NCBI GenBank assembly: GCA_023213395.1
Contig: CM041465.1
Location: 85,257,741-85,321,740, forward strand
DNA length: 64,000 nt
DNA from: Cycas panzhihuaensis
Lineage: Eukaryota; Cycadophyta
Direction: 5' to 3'
The notes beneath the pieces were generated by a model. It ran no database searches. It saw nothing but the letters and a program-made list of their open reading frames with translations, and was not told the DNA's origin. The stretch's first letter is position 1. Every line of letters begins with the position of its first letter. Below, one piece after another: positions 45,162 to 56,249 of the stretch. Both the position numbers and the translations under genes were made by a program.

Positions 45162-45696
45162 GGATAACTTCCCACTCCCTTTCATCAATCAAATCATTGA
45201 TCGGACTATTAGTTTTAAAGTTATGTCCTTAATGGATGGCTTCTTAGGCTATAACCAAATTCAAATTTCTCTTGAATACCATCATAAGAAAGACTTCACT
45301 ACCTCTTAGGGCACCTTTGCCTACAAGGCGATGCCCTTTGGGCTAAAGAATGTAGGTGCCACTTATCAAAGGGCAATATAATTCATCTTCCATGACCTCA
45401 TTAACAACACTCTTAAGGTTTTTATGGATGATATGATGGGTCCCTCAGGCATTAGGGGCCACCATCCCACTAATTTGTGGGTTATATTTACATGATGTCG
45501 TAAATACTATATAAGCCTAAACCCTCTCAAATGCGTGTTTGCCGTAATAGCCAACAAACTCCTTGGTTTCCTTGTCTCAAAACAAGGAATCCAAATTGAA
45601 CCTGACAAGGTCAAGGCCATCCTTGATATGCTGCCTCCTAAGACCTAACAACAAATCAAGTCATTCTTAGGTAGGCTTAGATTTCTTAGGTGTTTC
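45162..45696 (+). pseudogene. RT of Tat element B, N-terminus deleted, palm kept
   Basis: About 370 bp are missing compared with A and C (from 'APGKV' to 'NNACP'). The palm remains: PLPFINQIIDRTI, VMSLMDGFLGYNQIQIS, GTFAYKAMPFGLKN, VFMDDMMGPSG (catalytic F-M-D-D at about 45,418-45,435), then LNPLKCVFAVIANKLLGFL. MPFGLKNxGATYQR fits Tat RTs. The deletion is different from that in A. Confidence 0.87.
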
Positions 45697-46400
45697 TTGG
45701 CAAAATTTTCCATAAACGCGAAACCCCTTACCAATCTATTAAAGAAGGGGGTCCTGTTTATTTGGTCTTTAAAGGCCCAACAAGCCTTCGAGGAGCTTAA
45801 GAAAGCTCTTTCTTCTGCTCTAGCTCTGGTGCCTCCTCTCTTCGATAGGCCCTTCATTCTCTATACTTCAACCATTGACAAATCCTTGGGTGCTATGTTA
45901 GCCCAAGAGGATGACTCGAGAGCTGAAAGGGCTATTTACTTTATCAGTCACACCCTCATGGCTGCCAAACTTAATTACTCCCCTATCGAAGGAGTGCCTC
46001 TCCTTGGTACACATTACTAAGAAGTTTAGGCACTACTTGCTCATGAATAGTACTCAGTTGATCATCCAATCTAATTCCCTAAGATACTTGCTTATCTAAT
46101 CTGACCTGATAGGTAAGACTTGCAAGTGGGTTATCCTCCTTTAGGAATTTGATCTCCAAATTGTCAATAGGAAATCAACGAAAATAATAGTGGTGGCCAA
46201 GCAACTCATTGACAAGCCCATCTCAAACCCTTCCGATGCTCTTGTTGATGATTCCTTACCTGACAAACCCATTTTAGCCATTTAGAATTCTTCCCCCCAT
46301 CCACTTGCTGATAGTGAGTGGTATGGGGACATTATGTGATACCTCGTTAAGAAGCAGTATCGTCCCAAAGTAAGCGACAAGGTTGGGTCATATATTTAGG
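45697..46400 (+). pseudogene. RT thumb and first RNase H of element B
   Basis: KPLTNLLKKGVLFIWSLKAQ; RNase H PFILYTSTIDKSLGAMLAQ, IYFISHTLMAAKLNYSPIE. A frameshift occurs near 45,985-46,010, after which the other frame gives FRHYLLMNSTQLIIQSNSLR; the second Asp is Asn. Confidence 0.8.
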
Positions 46401-47563
46401 CTACTTCTAGGTAGTATTTCCTAATGGGAGAGGTATTGTATAATAGGTCCTTTAATAGGATCCTTCTCTACTATATCAACCCCAACGAAGTGGGCCAAAT
46501 ACTTCATGAATGCCACCACAGCATTTGCAGGGGCCATTTTAGTGGCTAATCCATGGCCTAAAGGATCCCTTGCATGGGGTATTATTGGCCGTCCCTCTTT
46601 AAAGATGCCCATGCTTACGCCTTGCGATGTCGTTGGTGCCAAGAGCATGTTAACATCACCCATTTCCCTTATGAGGTCCTTCATCCTATTATATCCCCAT
46701 GGCCCTTCTCCCAATGGGGGTTGGACCTTATTGAAGCCATATCTCCACCTTCTTCATCGTAATACAAGTTCATCTTGATCGCAATAGAGTACTTCACTGA
46801 ATGGGCTAAAGCAGTCCCTTTGTCCTCTACCCATGGTAAGACGATAGCCACCTTCATCTACTAGCACATCATTTGCTGTTTTGGAGTCCCCGATGTGCTG
46901 ATTACAAACAATGGAACTCTTTTCTGTAATAAGAAGATAGATGAACTTTGTGAGAAATTCAAAATTTCTCACAAAACTTCCTCCTCTTATTACCCTCAGG
47001 CTAACGGCCAAGTTGAGTCATTCAACAAAACCCTCATAAACATTTTAAAGAACACTGTTACCTAATCTCAAAAAGATTGGCACCTCCAACTCCCTTCCAC
47101 TCTATGGGCATATTGTACATCCATTCGCATATCCACAGGGATGACCCTTTTTTCCCTGGCATACAGAACAGAGGTGATCCTCTCATTGGAGGTGGAGATC
47201 CCCTCTTTATAAGTCTCTTTTTGGGGTCTTATTGATAAAGAGTCTCTTTGCCAGGCTTATCTCCTAGACCTCAAAGCCTTAGATGAGAGGTGCTTGATTT
47301 CTTACCAAGCAAATCTCACTTCTAAGGCTAAGGTGTGAAGGACATATGACAAATGCCTTCACCATCACCCTTTGCATCCTAAGGACCATGTCCTTAAGTT
47401 AGAATATCTCCATGATCGCTTGTCCAAATTTAGACCTAAATAGGTTGGCCCCTTAGTTGTTTTCGAGAGCCTCGATAACAACACCTATAAGACACAACCT
47501 TTGGATGGTCTTAAATTTGAGAAAGCCATCAATGGAAAGTTCCTAAGGAAATTTTATATATGA
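46401..47563 (+). pseudogene. Integrase of Tat element B
   Basis: Zinc finger HECHHSICRGHFSG / LRCRWCQEHVN is intact in pattern. Core: WGLDLIEAISPP (first Asp), VLITNNGTLF (second Asp changed to Asn) and GQVESFNKTLINIL (Glu). C-terminal module HVLKLEYLHDRLSKFRP, ending FLRKFYI and TGA at 47,561. Several TAG and TAA codons. Confidence 0.87.
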
Positions 47564-48369
47564 CTATCCCTATCCTTGTATAGATTAGCTACACCCTTTC
47601 CCTTTTTTTTTTTGCACTCTAAAATGAGCCTAAACTACCACCCTAAGCGTGTCTCCTATTCCTCTAACCATAGGTGGAATAGTAGCTTAGGGTAGCTCCT
47701 TTATCTTTTCAAATCTCTCTTATGGCATCTTTTGCTTCCCCTTCTTTGGGGAGCCTTTCCCTCTTAATTCATGTGTGGTTTTCTGTTGCTTCTGAGCCTG
47801 AAAACACACTCCAATTGGGATGGCATGATTGAGTATCTCGTACTCTCTCTCTCACTTATTCTTCCTTTGCATATCCCACTATGGTCCTTCGATGGATGTG
47901 TATGGTTGCCTATCTCCTAGCCCCACATGTGCCTATCACCTACACTTATGGTGACTGTGTGTGTCGCTGTGAGTGTGGCCCTACATGAAAGGAAGTGTTA
48001 GCGCCACCTATATGATCTAATAATATAAATCATATAACAATCAATCAAAATTACCATGATCTATAGCTCCTCGTGCACCTGTGCACCCATATACATATAT
48101 ACACAAATACATAAACAAAAGAAAATGCAACACCATACATCATCATATATCATCACACACCATCATCACATTAAATCAAGTGCCAATGGTCCTATCTATA
48201 TACATAAAAAATATAATGTATCATATCATACAAATGGTATGGTATATCATCTGTGGGAAGTTGGATCCTTATAGGGAGGAGACAATCATATGGTAACATA
48301 TGGTGACTCCTTAGAGGTCCAATGCTTTCCCAATCAAAACTAAACACACCATACTCTCCAGTGCTCCTA
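47564..48369. other. Spacer between integrase and antisense gene of B
   Basis: Non-coding 3' flanks, matching parts of the A and C spacers; an AT-rich CATCATCA-type simple stretch lies near 48,130-48,175. Confidence 0.6.
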
Positions 48370-50946
48370 TCCTCATGGTGTGTTGTCTCTTAGTTGATGT
48401 GACCTCTCCCCAGGGGACCGCATACCTCCTAGGCTCCTCCTACGCCTTTGGGAGCTCCCTACCTTGTTTCCCTCATCTTGAGGCCTCCTTGGGGTCACTG
48501 CCATCATGTAGATATGAGTCCTGCTCCTCGATGACCTCACTGCCAACCAGTCTACTAGTTAATCGTATCATGCCTAGATACAATCCCTCTCTGCCTCTAC
48601 TCCTCGAAGTCTCTCTTCCATTCCTTAGAGCCTCTCCTCCACCCCCTCAGAGTTTCTCCTCTAACACAACCACTCTAATATGACTCTCTACATCACCATC
48701 TACTCCTCCACCTTAAGCCTTTAGCACCTAGACTCAACCTCATAAGGCATCCCTATCTGCTTAAGTCCCATCCAGCTCCCCCTGTAGCTGTCCCACCCTC
48801 GCTTAGTGCTCCTAGGACTTAGCTACACATACGTCCATAGCCCTGATCAATGGGGAAAATGTTGCTATGTGTATCCCTCCCAATCGTGTCTCCTCTCCAA
48901 CCTAGATGGGAGGTTGCCTCTATCAACCTCCCTATCTCAACTGCTCCTGCAAAGTTAAACATACCACATATTAGTATATGTATCCATATATATACCAAAT
49001 CCCATAAACCAAATTAAAACAAGGCATCTAAATACCTGGTGGTTTAAAGATGACAAGAAAAGTAGTGTCTTACCTATTGGGATTGTTGGCTCCTTGACTC
49101 GGACAACCACCTCCTCCTCAGGTTTGCCTGCGACTGCTGGTCTCTCCTCCTCCTTAGGGACTACCTTGCCTACCTCCTGGCCTTCCGAGGCACCTCCGCC
49201 CCCCTTAGTCCCGCCTACCTCCTGGCCTAATCCCTACTTACCACCCTCAGTCTCCAGACTGGTGTGCAAGGTGGCCTACCTCTCCCTGCAGCTCCTAAGG
49301 GACCTACCTCTCCTCCTGCGACTCCTAAGGGACCTTCCTTGCCTCCTGCGGTCCCTGATGGACCTGCCTCACCACATGCTACTCCTTATAGGCCTACCCC
49401 ATCTCCACCATCACTACCATTGTCATCATCACCACCTCTAGGGACACCTCGTGCCTCGTCGTCACTATCCCACCTCACCCCTTTATATGGATATGTTGTA
49501 TAGTCTGTCATGATAAGGAGGTCTAGTGATAATGCCTCTACTGATCGCCTCACATGAGCCTGATCCTCAGTCCCTCTAAATTAAGTCTACCACTTATGTA
49601 CCATGGGAGCCCACATTAAGATAGGGTGTGGTCCTCCTACTAGTGCCACCACTCTAAAATGATTAAAAAACTAGCACTGTAGTAGCGTACTATAGGAGAA
49701 TCCCCCTCTCCATGTCACTCTAATGGCATCTAGCTGGGTGACCATGTTCCCCACTATCAGAGTAGCCTAATCCAACCTCTCCCTGGCCTCGCATCTCTTG
49801 ACTATCCCTATCCAACCACCGAGGATATCTCTATAGTTTTTTTTTTGGGAAACCTAGAACAAAATACCCAATGTGATCAACTTCCTCACCCAAGGAATAT
49901 GTGACATAACCATGCTCTGTACCAGTATCCCACACCTCTCCCACCTGTCCTGGCCCATGAAGAATGTGGTCACCTCCCTATGTGCAGTACTATTGCTTGG
50001 TAATACCCATAGTAATGCTGGTACTCCTCCTATTGGTACTCCCAAGATCCTCCAGATGTCCCCTGGTGTGATAGTAACATCCCCAACTTGGGGGAGGTGG
50101 AATACATACCACCTACGATCCCAATGGGTGATGATATCTACCAAGAGATGCTGGTATGAGGTGTGTTATGGCATCCTGATAATCTTCAGTAATCCACATC
50201 TCCCTAGGGTCCGCCTATCTCCTTAGGTTAGCATCTTGATAAAGCTCATCATCACAATGCATATGTTTTCGTAGTTGTCTACCATGATAACCACTTGCAA
50301 AACACCCAACAACCAGTCAGAATACCTCTACATAGACCTACCTATCTTCACGTTGCCTCTTCCTCCTATTTCAGGCTGAATTTAGCCCCTCTCTGGCTCC
50401 TTTTCCTTCTTTTTTCTACTTGTGGATCTCCATCCTGCATCAAACTTTATGGTACTATAGAGTTTGACCAGGGCCCTGCTAAGGGGGTCCCATGACAAAC
50501 TCTATGGCATCACAAATTTTGCCATAGGGCCAGCTATACCCCCTATAAAAAGAGGGGTTATGCCTAAAAGTCCCAAAAAGTTTTGCCCAAGTAAGCCACA
50601 CTCAGGCCCACTGGGACTAAGGCTACCTAATGCCCTGGTCCTCCCTCTCTCTAGACCCAAATCAGGCTCTAAAGGATCCCAATTCATCCTTAAGGGACCA
50701 AAAATTACTCTAAAAAAGTATTGAAACTCATTAATTTCAAATGACGAAATGAGGTGGCTATGGGATGATCCACTCACTGGATCTAGTATCGCGATAACCA
50801 TCTCGTCGTCCCGGTTCTATCGGTTGTCTCCTCACCTCGATCCAATGGTTCAATCTTCCTCTGTATGCCTCCAAAGTTGGGCAGCACTCCACTATGTAAG
50901 GGAAATGGCTCTAAATCGATCGTAAGCCCATGAAAATGAATCTCAT
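48370..50946 (-). pseudogene. Antisense three-exon PMD-like gene of Tat element B
   Basis: Exon 1 is 50,946-50,778 (about 168 nt, first codons MRFIFMG, one indel), with donor CCA|GTGAGTGG. Exon 2 is about 50,294-49,074 and includes VDIITHWDRRWYVFHLPQVG, ITPGDIWRILGVPIGG, then LVQSMVMSHIPWVRKLI. An acidic region and Gly-Pro repeats follow. Intron 2 is 49,073-48,947 (GTAAGA...GCAG). Exon 3 is from 48,946. The PMD-like core aligns with A and C without gaps. Many stops. The same exon borders in three diverged copies argue that this was a real spliced gene. Confidence 0.72.
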
Positions 50947-50960
50947 TTTTACTGAGGTTT

Positions 50961-50970
50961 CCTTATATAG
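50961..50970 (-). promoter_or_regulatory. TATA box of the antisense gene, copy B
   Basis: CTATATAAGG on the minus strand, as in A and C. The ~560 bp to the right hold no gene until the RNase H ATG at 51,534. Confidence 0.7.
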
Positions 50971-51533
50971 GTAGGGCCCTGACAAGCACTCCCTCCATTT
51001 CTCTGTTGTGATAGCCCTCAGGATTGCCTTTTTTTCCATATTACCTTTGCCATCTAGGTCCATTCCCTATTTTGCCTCTATGGCCTTCTTTTTTTTCTAC
51101 CCCTCAAATGTATTTATGATAGCTCCTTTAATATTCTCAAGGCCCCTCCCATCTTAATTTTCATACCATCCCAAAATATGCCCATGTTTATACTCATTTA
51201 GCTCATTTGACCATCCTGGAACCATTTTCGCTACTCGTTTGAGCCTTTGGGACTCCCAAAGAAAGTGCCTCCCTTATTCGAGACCTTACTTTGCTCCTTC
51301 TTGTCACCTTTGGGACCCTGAAGGGGCCCTCCTTGCTGTCATTCCTTCCCCTTTGGTCAGGCCAGTCTCCTCACCCCTGGGTAGCCTCCTTCTAGGGCTC
51401 TCATGTCCTTCATAGTCCTGATTATAGTCTTTCAAGTCTTTCATAGCCCCAGCGCTATACCCTTCCGTACTCATTGACCCTAACATCATCTTGCTTTCTA
51501 GTCTGTCTCATTGAGACCTTTGCTTTCTTCGCC

Positions 51534-52169
51534 ATGACATTACTCGTCTTCACCAATAGTGGAATTTGTAGCAACCCAAGCTCTTCTGCTACTCTGTGGA
51601 TTCTCTATGACCCCTCCAGATATGACTACATGCGTTCTAGAGTTTTCCTCCCTGAAACCACTAATAACGGAGCTGAATACATAGTCGTTATTGAAACCCT
51701 CATTGATACGCTCTGTTTCCACTACAGGCCCATCATTCTCCTCTATGACTCCCAAGTCGTGGTGTCCCTTCTCACCCAGGTCTACTAGGTACGTTGCCCA
51801 TGCCTGAGAGCCTTCACCTTGATCGCAGGTCTCTGTTGTCATATTTTTCTTCTGTTGATATCTGATACATCCCTTATGATCACAATGCTGAGGCGGATAG
51901 CCTCATTCATCTCATTCTTCAGCATCGCCTTTCTGTCCTTGATGATCCCCTTTGAAAGACTTATCTAGCCACCTAAGTTTCAGGCCACCCAAGTCTACTA
52001 GATACGTTGCCCATGCCTAAGAGCCTTCGCCTTGATCGCTAGGTCTCTATTATCATATTTTTCTTCTGTTGATATCTGATATATCCCTTAGGATTGCAAT
52101 GCTGAGGCAGATAGCCTCGTTCATCTCATGCTTCAGCATCACCTTTCTCTCCTTGATGACCCCCTTTGA
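51534..52169 (+). pseudogene. Free-standing RNase H ORF of element B, with a tandem duplication
   Basis: ATG at 51,534 (MTLLVFTNSGICSNPSSSA) corresponds to MSVYIFTDGGS in C, so the first catalytic Asp is Asn here. TTNNGAEYIVVIETL keeps the Glu region, and LLYDSQVVVSLLTQVY keeps the next Asp. The last Asp region (AEADSL) occurs twice because 213 bp are duplicated (51,780-51,992 and 51,993-52,205). Each unit ends in the conserved TGA position (51,953 and 52,167). Confidence 0.75.
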
Positions 52170-52205
52170 AAGACTTGTCCAGCCACCTAAGTTTCAGGCC
52201 ATCCC
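51780..52205 (+). repeat. 213-bp tandem duplication in B
   Basis: GTCTACTA.GTACGTTGCCC at 51,780 recurs at 51,993 as GTCTACTA.ATACGTTGCCC; the two units match closely throughout. Only single units are present in A and C. Confidence 0.9.
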
Positions 52206-52339
52206 ATTCTCCTATCTTGCGATCCATTTGCACCTCCAAAAGTCAGTCACTAATAAGGTAAAACTATGGTGACTTCCAGATATGTTCTTCTCACCTTACC
52301 ACTTATACTGCCCTTAGTATGCAGTCTTTATTACTCTTG

Positions 52340-52344
52340 CCCTC
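52340..52344. other. Candidate target duplication of C, left copy (CCCTC)
   Basis: The five bases before the first base of C's LTR; the partner should lie at the other end of C, outside the window. Confidence 0.55.
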
Positions 52345-54900
52345 TGGATGCGCTGTTACGGGATAACTACCTAACTGATAGGTGTAAGGGAGAGTGAGTG
52401 GTGGAATGATAGAAGGTGGGACCTAAAAGGTGGGTAACTACCACGCAGGCGCCTGCGTCTTGTTGGGCCGAGTTCGGGATCCGCAATGGAGTACGGCCTA
52501 CTATCGGGTGACCCTTCACCGCTCAATAAGGGGTGAAGGTGCGAGGGCAAACACAGGTTGACACGAATAGGACCCTCCCACCCTTGGGTGGCGGAAGGGA
52601 AGAGAAGACCTAATGGAGACAGGCCAAGAGCAATCCTACACAACCTAACCGGGTACATGAGTGATGCGGGAAGCAAGGCACTCATGTGGTTAAGGAGAGA
52701 GGAAGAAAGGTAGGGGAGAGGAGGACTCCTATAATCTTTCCTACGAATGATAAAGATGCATGAAACAAGATAAACGAATCGCAAACAAGTACCCAACCAA
52801 TTTTCCCCTTTTATCCTTCAGTGTACTAATTACTACGAAAGAAATAAAAGGAAAAGAAAGGGTAGCGGAGGGGAACGAAATGTGCACCTGGAGCGAAGGC
52901 ATGCGAGACGAAGTAACCTTCTCGAGGAGTGCCCAACCACTCCGCGTGACGTACTGGATGCGAGATATTACAACGGACGAAGGGGGGGGCTTCCTTACCT
53001 TCCCCAGAAAATCAAATGCGATGCCAAGAAAGAAAGGAAGCGCTAACTAAGAAATGAAGTAGCATGAAAACATAACGCATATGAAGGTGCTTACCGGTCG
53101 CTAGGCCCACGGGAGATGCACTCCACGCTTCCCAAATACCTACAAGCAATAGCAGTCTCTTTCTCTTCCCGAAGGAAGAGCACTAACATGCAACACAAAA
53201 ACTCTAACAATATATGCCTAAATAACATAAACGAGAATTTGAATATACATGCGTTAGTGCTAATCCAACAATGAAAGTGTCAAAAGAAAGTGACCAAAGT
53301 GAAAGTAAATGGTTGGGTAAGCCTCGGAGTGGCCTACCTCCCACAAATGATGCCCAAACCTCCCCCCAAGAGCCACGAGGCAGCGAGGAGAAAGTCAGGA
53401 GCAAGGGGCTGGAAAATGGCAGCAAAAAGGGGCAAGGAGAGGCCCAAGGGTACCCACGATGAACCGGGATGCTATGGGGAGCAAACCGGGTGACCCGGGG
53501 AAGAAAGATGGAGCAAGAAACCAGCGGTTGGGACTTATGAGTGGTGCCCAAACCCGAGCAAAAGGCCCCAAATCAGTGCTGCAACTTGTGACAGCGCTGG
53601 TTTGGGCAACCAAAGGGAGCCTTCAAACCCTTGTTCGCGAACCAAGGGCAGCACGGGACGAGAGGGAGGTTTTGGGGGGCTAAGAGCCGCCTAGGGAGCG
53701 TGGAAGGTGGTACGGAATCCACCCAGCTCCTCTCCAAAACCTATGCAACCCCTCAACGCCGTTGTCTTGGACAGTAAACGCAGGCAAGAAGCACAGGGAG
53801 AGTGGTATAACAGCCCCCAAAAGGGAGGACAACCAACTCTCAAGTAACAAGTAAGAGCAAACAAGCTGAAGCATGAATATCACAAGAAAACAAGCATAAA
53901 AACAAGGAATACCTGAAGAGAAGAGGCAAGGGATTTGCCTCACCCAAAGCGTGAGAGGGACATAAATCAGCCCAGATCCAAGTAAAGCGGGTTTGAGGCC
54001 ACTACGGAGATGTGACTGAAACACACGCACTTGGGGCGCTTATGGATCGCTCGCGAAGACCACTGAAACCACTTCAAAGGAGCCCTCTCCAAGGCGTTTG
54101 AGGGGATGGGAGAATGTCTCAGCCACGCCGAAGGAGAGCCGGGCCTATGAAGGGTGCAGTCCGATTGATGCAAAGAAACAACAGAGAGAAGCAGAGCAGG
54201 AGAGTGTTTCCTTGAGAGCAATTCCAAAAGTGAGCAAAAAGATCCTTGAAAATAAGCCAAAAAAGGTTTAAGTACTCAAGCAAAACCCTAAAGCGTGTGA
54301 TTAGGGCACAGCTGGAAGAGAAATAAAGCACGAGCCACGTGGCAGTTTCGCAATAAATGCGAAATTGCCACGACAGATTTTTAAAAACAACCTGAGACAG
54401 TCGTACTGCCGGGAATTTCAGATCATGGATATTCCGCAGACGCGCCTAGAGCCAAAAATGGGGCCCACCAACTGGTCCAGGTTGGGGGCAGATGACAGAA
54501 AAGACTAATAGAAAGCCAGAACACCTACCCGGGAGTAACAAGCTAACAAAACGGGTCCAAAGGAGCAAAAATAGGGCTCGAGTGGGGTGGCAAGTTGACC
54601 AAACGATGATGAGTCATCACACGGGCGGAGGTGGCGCAAACCTAATGGATCCTGGAGCGAGGAGGGTAGATGCGGGAAGTAATACGGTCACCAGGGTGCC
54701 ACACTCGCTGGGAGTATGCCCCTGCTATAGTCGTCATAGGCTAAAAATAAGTGTGGACAACTACAAGGTCGCCCACAAAGTCACACACATGCAGATACGC
54801 AAGCAAACATCCAGTAAAAGAAAGCGATGATAATGCGAGAGACATACCTGCACTTACCTGAGTCAGTGATTCCGTATCCATTCCCAGAAGTCGGGAAACA
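52345..54900 (-). repeat. 3' LTR of Tat element C
   Basis: In element orientation it begins TGTTTCCCGACTTC (54,900) and ends CGCATCCA (52,345), TG...CA, about 2.56 kb. It is collinear with the full-length A 5' LTR, showing that the short A 3' LTR is a deletion. Its apparent ORFs (52,371-52,796, 53,204-53,551 and others) have no counterparts in A or B. Confidence 0.9.
54265..54341 (-). promoter_or_regulatory. LTR promoter of C: G-box, CCCTAA/TTAGGG inverted repeat, TATA-like box
   Basis: CCACGTGG with core 54,336-54,341; inverted repeat CCCTAA (54,286-54,291) and TTAGGG (54,301-54,306); TACTTAAACC on the minus strand at 54,274-54,265. Order and spacing as in A and B. This is the least mutated example. 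Confidence 0.65.
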
Positions 54901-54912
54901 CTGCCTCTTAGC
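54901..54912 (-). other. Polypurine tract of C (weak)
   Basis: Minus strand GCTAAGAGGCAG immediately before the LTR; purine-rich but imperfect. The remaining ~370 bp to 55,284 are non-coding. Confidence 0.5.
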
Positions 54913-55284
54913 GTGAGCCTCGCTCGGGCTGGTGTGATGGCGAATCTTGGCAACACAACCGTCAAGAGTACATGTGTATATAGATATATCAATCAAGATC
55001 ATAACAAGAGACAATGGTGCTTATGAGTGTCGTGGCGGGACGCGTGGATACGAAGCGGTGGAGACAACATAGGGCCTTTATGGGCCACACGAAACCGATC
55101 GGAAAAATGAGACGGTGAGGAGGCCGCCCCACCACAAAGGATGCAAAGGAACATGCATAGCTAAATAAAGAACAAATAGTGGATACCATAGTTTTACCTC
55201 ATTAGTAACCCGGTTTGAGGTGCGAGCGGATCATGGCAAAGTGATGACGACACAGGGCTTGGGCGACGGAAGGCTGAGCAAACC

Positions 55285-55707
55285 TCAGGGACGGTCAGCA
55301 AGAAGGGAGAGGCAGCGCTCAAGGATGAGGCGGACGAGGCTATCTGCCTCAACGTTGAGGGCCCGAGGGATATGCTGGATATCAACAGAAGAAAAGCGGG
55401 CCAGGAGGGATCTGGCGGCAGAAGCAAGAGTCCTCAAGTGAGGGCATCGCACCTAGTAAACCTGGGTGAGATGAGACACCACAACTTGAGAGTCACAAAG
55501 CAAAACAATGGGTCCGTGATGGAAACGAAGAGCGTCAGTGAGGGCTTCAATAACGGCTGCATACTCAGCTTCGTTGTTAGTAGCCTCTGGGAGGAAGATC
55601 CCAGAGCGGAGGAGATCATGTAGAGAAGGGCTGCGGAGGATCCATGCGGCGGCAGAAGGTCCAGGATTACCGCGGCTTCCGCCGTCGGTAAAGATGTAGA
55701 CAGACAT
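55285..55707 (-). pseudogene. Free-standing RNase H ORF of element C, all catalytic residues present
   Basis: On the minus strand ATG at 55,707 gives MSVYIFTDGGSRGNPGPSAA, the first block of archaeal/plant-type RNase H. ATNNEAEYAAVIEAL carries the Glu, VLLCDSQVVVSHL the next Asp, and NVEADSLVRLIL the last. So D-E-D-D is complete in 141 codons ending at TGA 55,287-55,285. One TAG at 55,455-55,453 interrupts it (V-Y-stop-V-R). It is not fused to pol. Its 5' end faces the antisense PMD-like gene about 540 bp away. Likely role: removal of RNA during element replication, in addition to the RNase H in pol. Confidence 0.83.
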
Positions 55708-56226
55708 CGGCGACACAAAATCCAAGCAATCGATGGGTGATGAAAGCAACGCTCAATAAGCAAGTAGAAAATGGCCGTGAAGGGTAGGAGGACCTATCAA
55801 TAAGGTAACCCAAGGCGAGAGCAGACAATCTGATCGCTAGCAGAGAGCGTTCGGAAGGGAAAAAACCCCTTGGAGCGCCAAAAGGTCGCCTTAGAAAGTG
55901 AAACATGCCCCCGAGTGGGGGGGCATTCCTTTTAGAGACTCCAAGAGCGAGAAAGGACTGCGGAAATGAGTCCAGGGCGACGAAACAAGCCAAACGAGTA
56001 TAAACTCGGGCAGGCACGGGAGTAGCGCGTAAAACGATGCAGAAGGGCCTTAGCAAAAAAACGCGATGATGATGCACCAAAAATGCCCTTGCAGGAGGGC
56101 AAAAAGGGCATCAATATAGCGCAATTGATGACAGGGCCAGAAGGCAAAGGTAATCGGGGCAACGAGACGGTCCCAACGACTGACGCGAGACCAAAAACAG
56201 AGGAAGTGCTCGTCGGGGGCCCCGCC
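55708..56226. promoter_or_regulatory. Divergent intergenic region between RNase H and PMD-like genes
   Basis: About 520 bp between two head-to-head ORFs, with the same layout as in A (22,571-23,094) and B (50,971-51,533). It includes the TATA box of the PMD-like gene at its right end. No clear TATA for the RNase H was found. Open frames in it are not conserved as proteins. Confidence 0.5.
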
Positions 56227-56234
56227 TATATAAG
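56227..56234 (+). promoter_or_regulatory. TATA box of the antisense PMD-like gene, copy C
   Basis: TATATAAG within CCCCGCCTATATAAGG, about 16 bp before the exon 1 ATG at 56,250. With normal TATA-to-start spacing, transcription would begin at or just after this ATG, so the leader is extremely short or a later ATG is used. Confidence 0.7.
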
Positions 56235-56249
56235 GAAATCGACGGGAAA

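Larger units (their letters stand above)
37913..52339 (+). mobile_element. Tat-type retrotransposon B, first part (split by C)
   Basis: Order: 5' LTR, gag, TGA, protease, linker, RT lacking its N-terminus, RNase H, integrase, antisense PMD-like gene, sense RNase H ORF. The element is then interrupted by C before its own 3' LTR, which must lie beyond 64,000. It is heavily CpG-depleted, so old. Confidence 0.88.

Noticed and set aside
53204-53683. Basic, repeat-like ORFs as a possible effector or toxin
   Set aside because: LTR sequence only; overlapping frames on both strands are open and none has a recognisable domain.
52371-54331. Several overlapping ORFs of 70-140 codons on both strands in 52.3-54.4 kb
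   Set aside because: They lie in the C LTR; the open frames follow from high GC content and are absent from the matching A and B LTRs.
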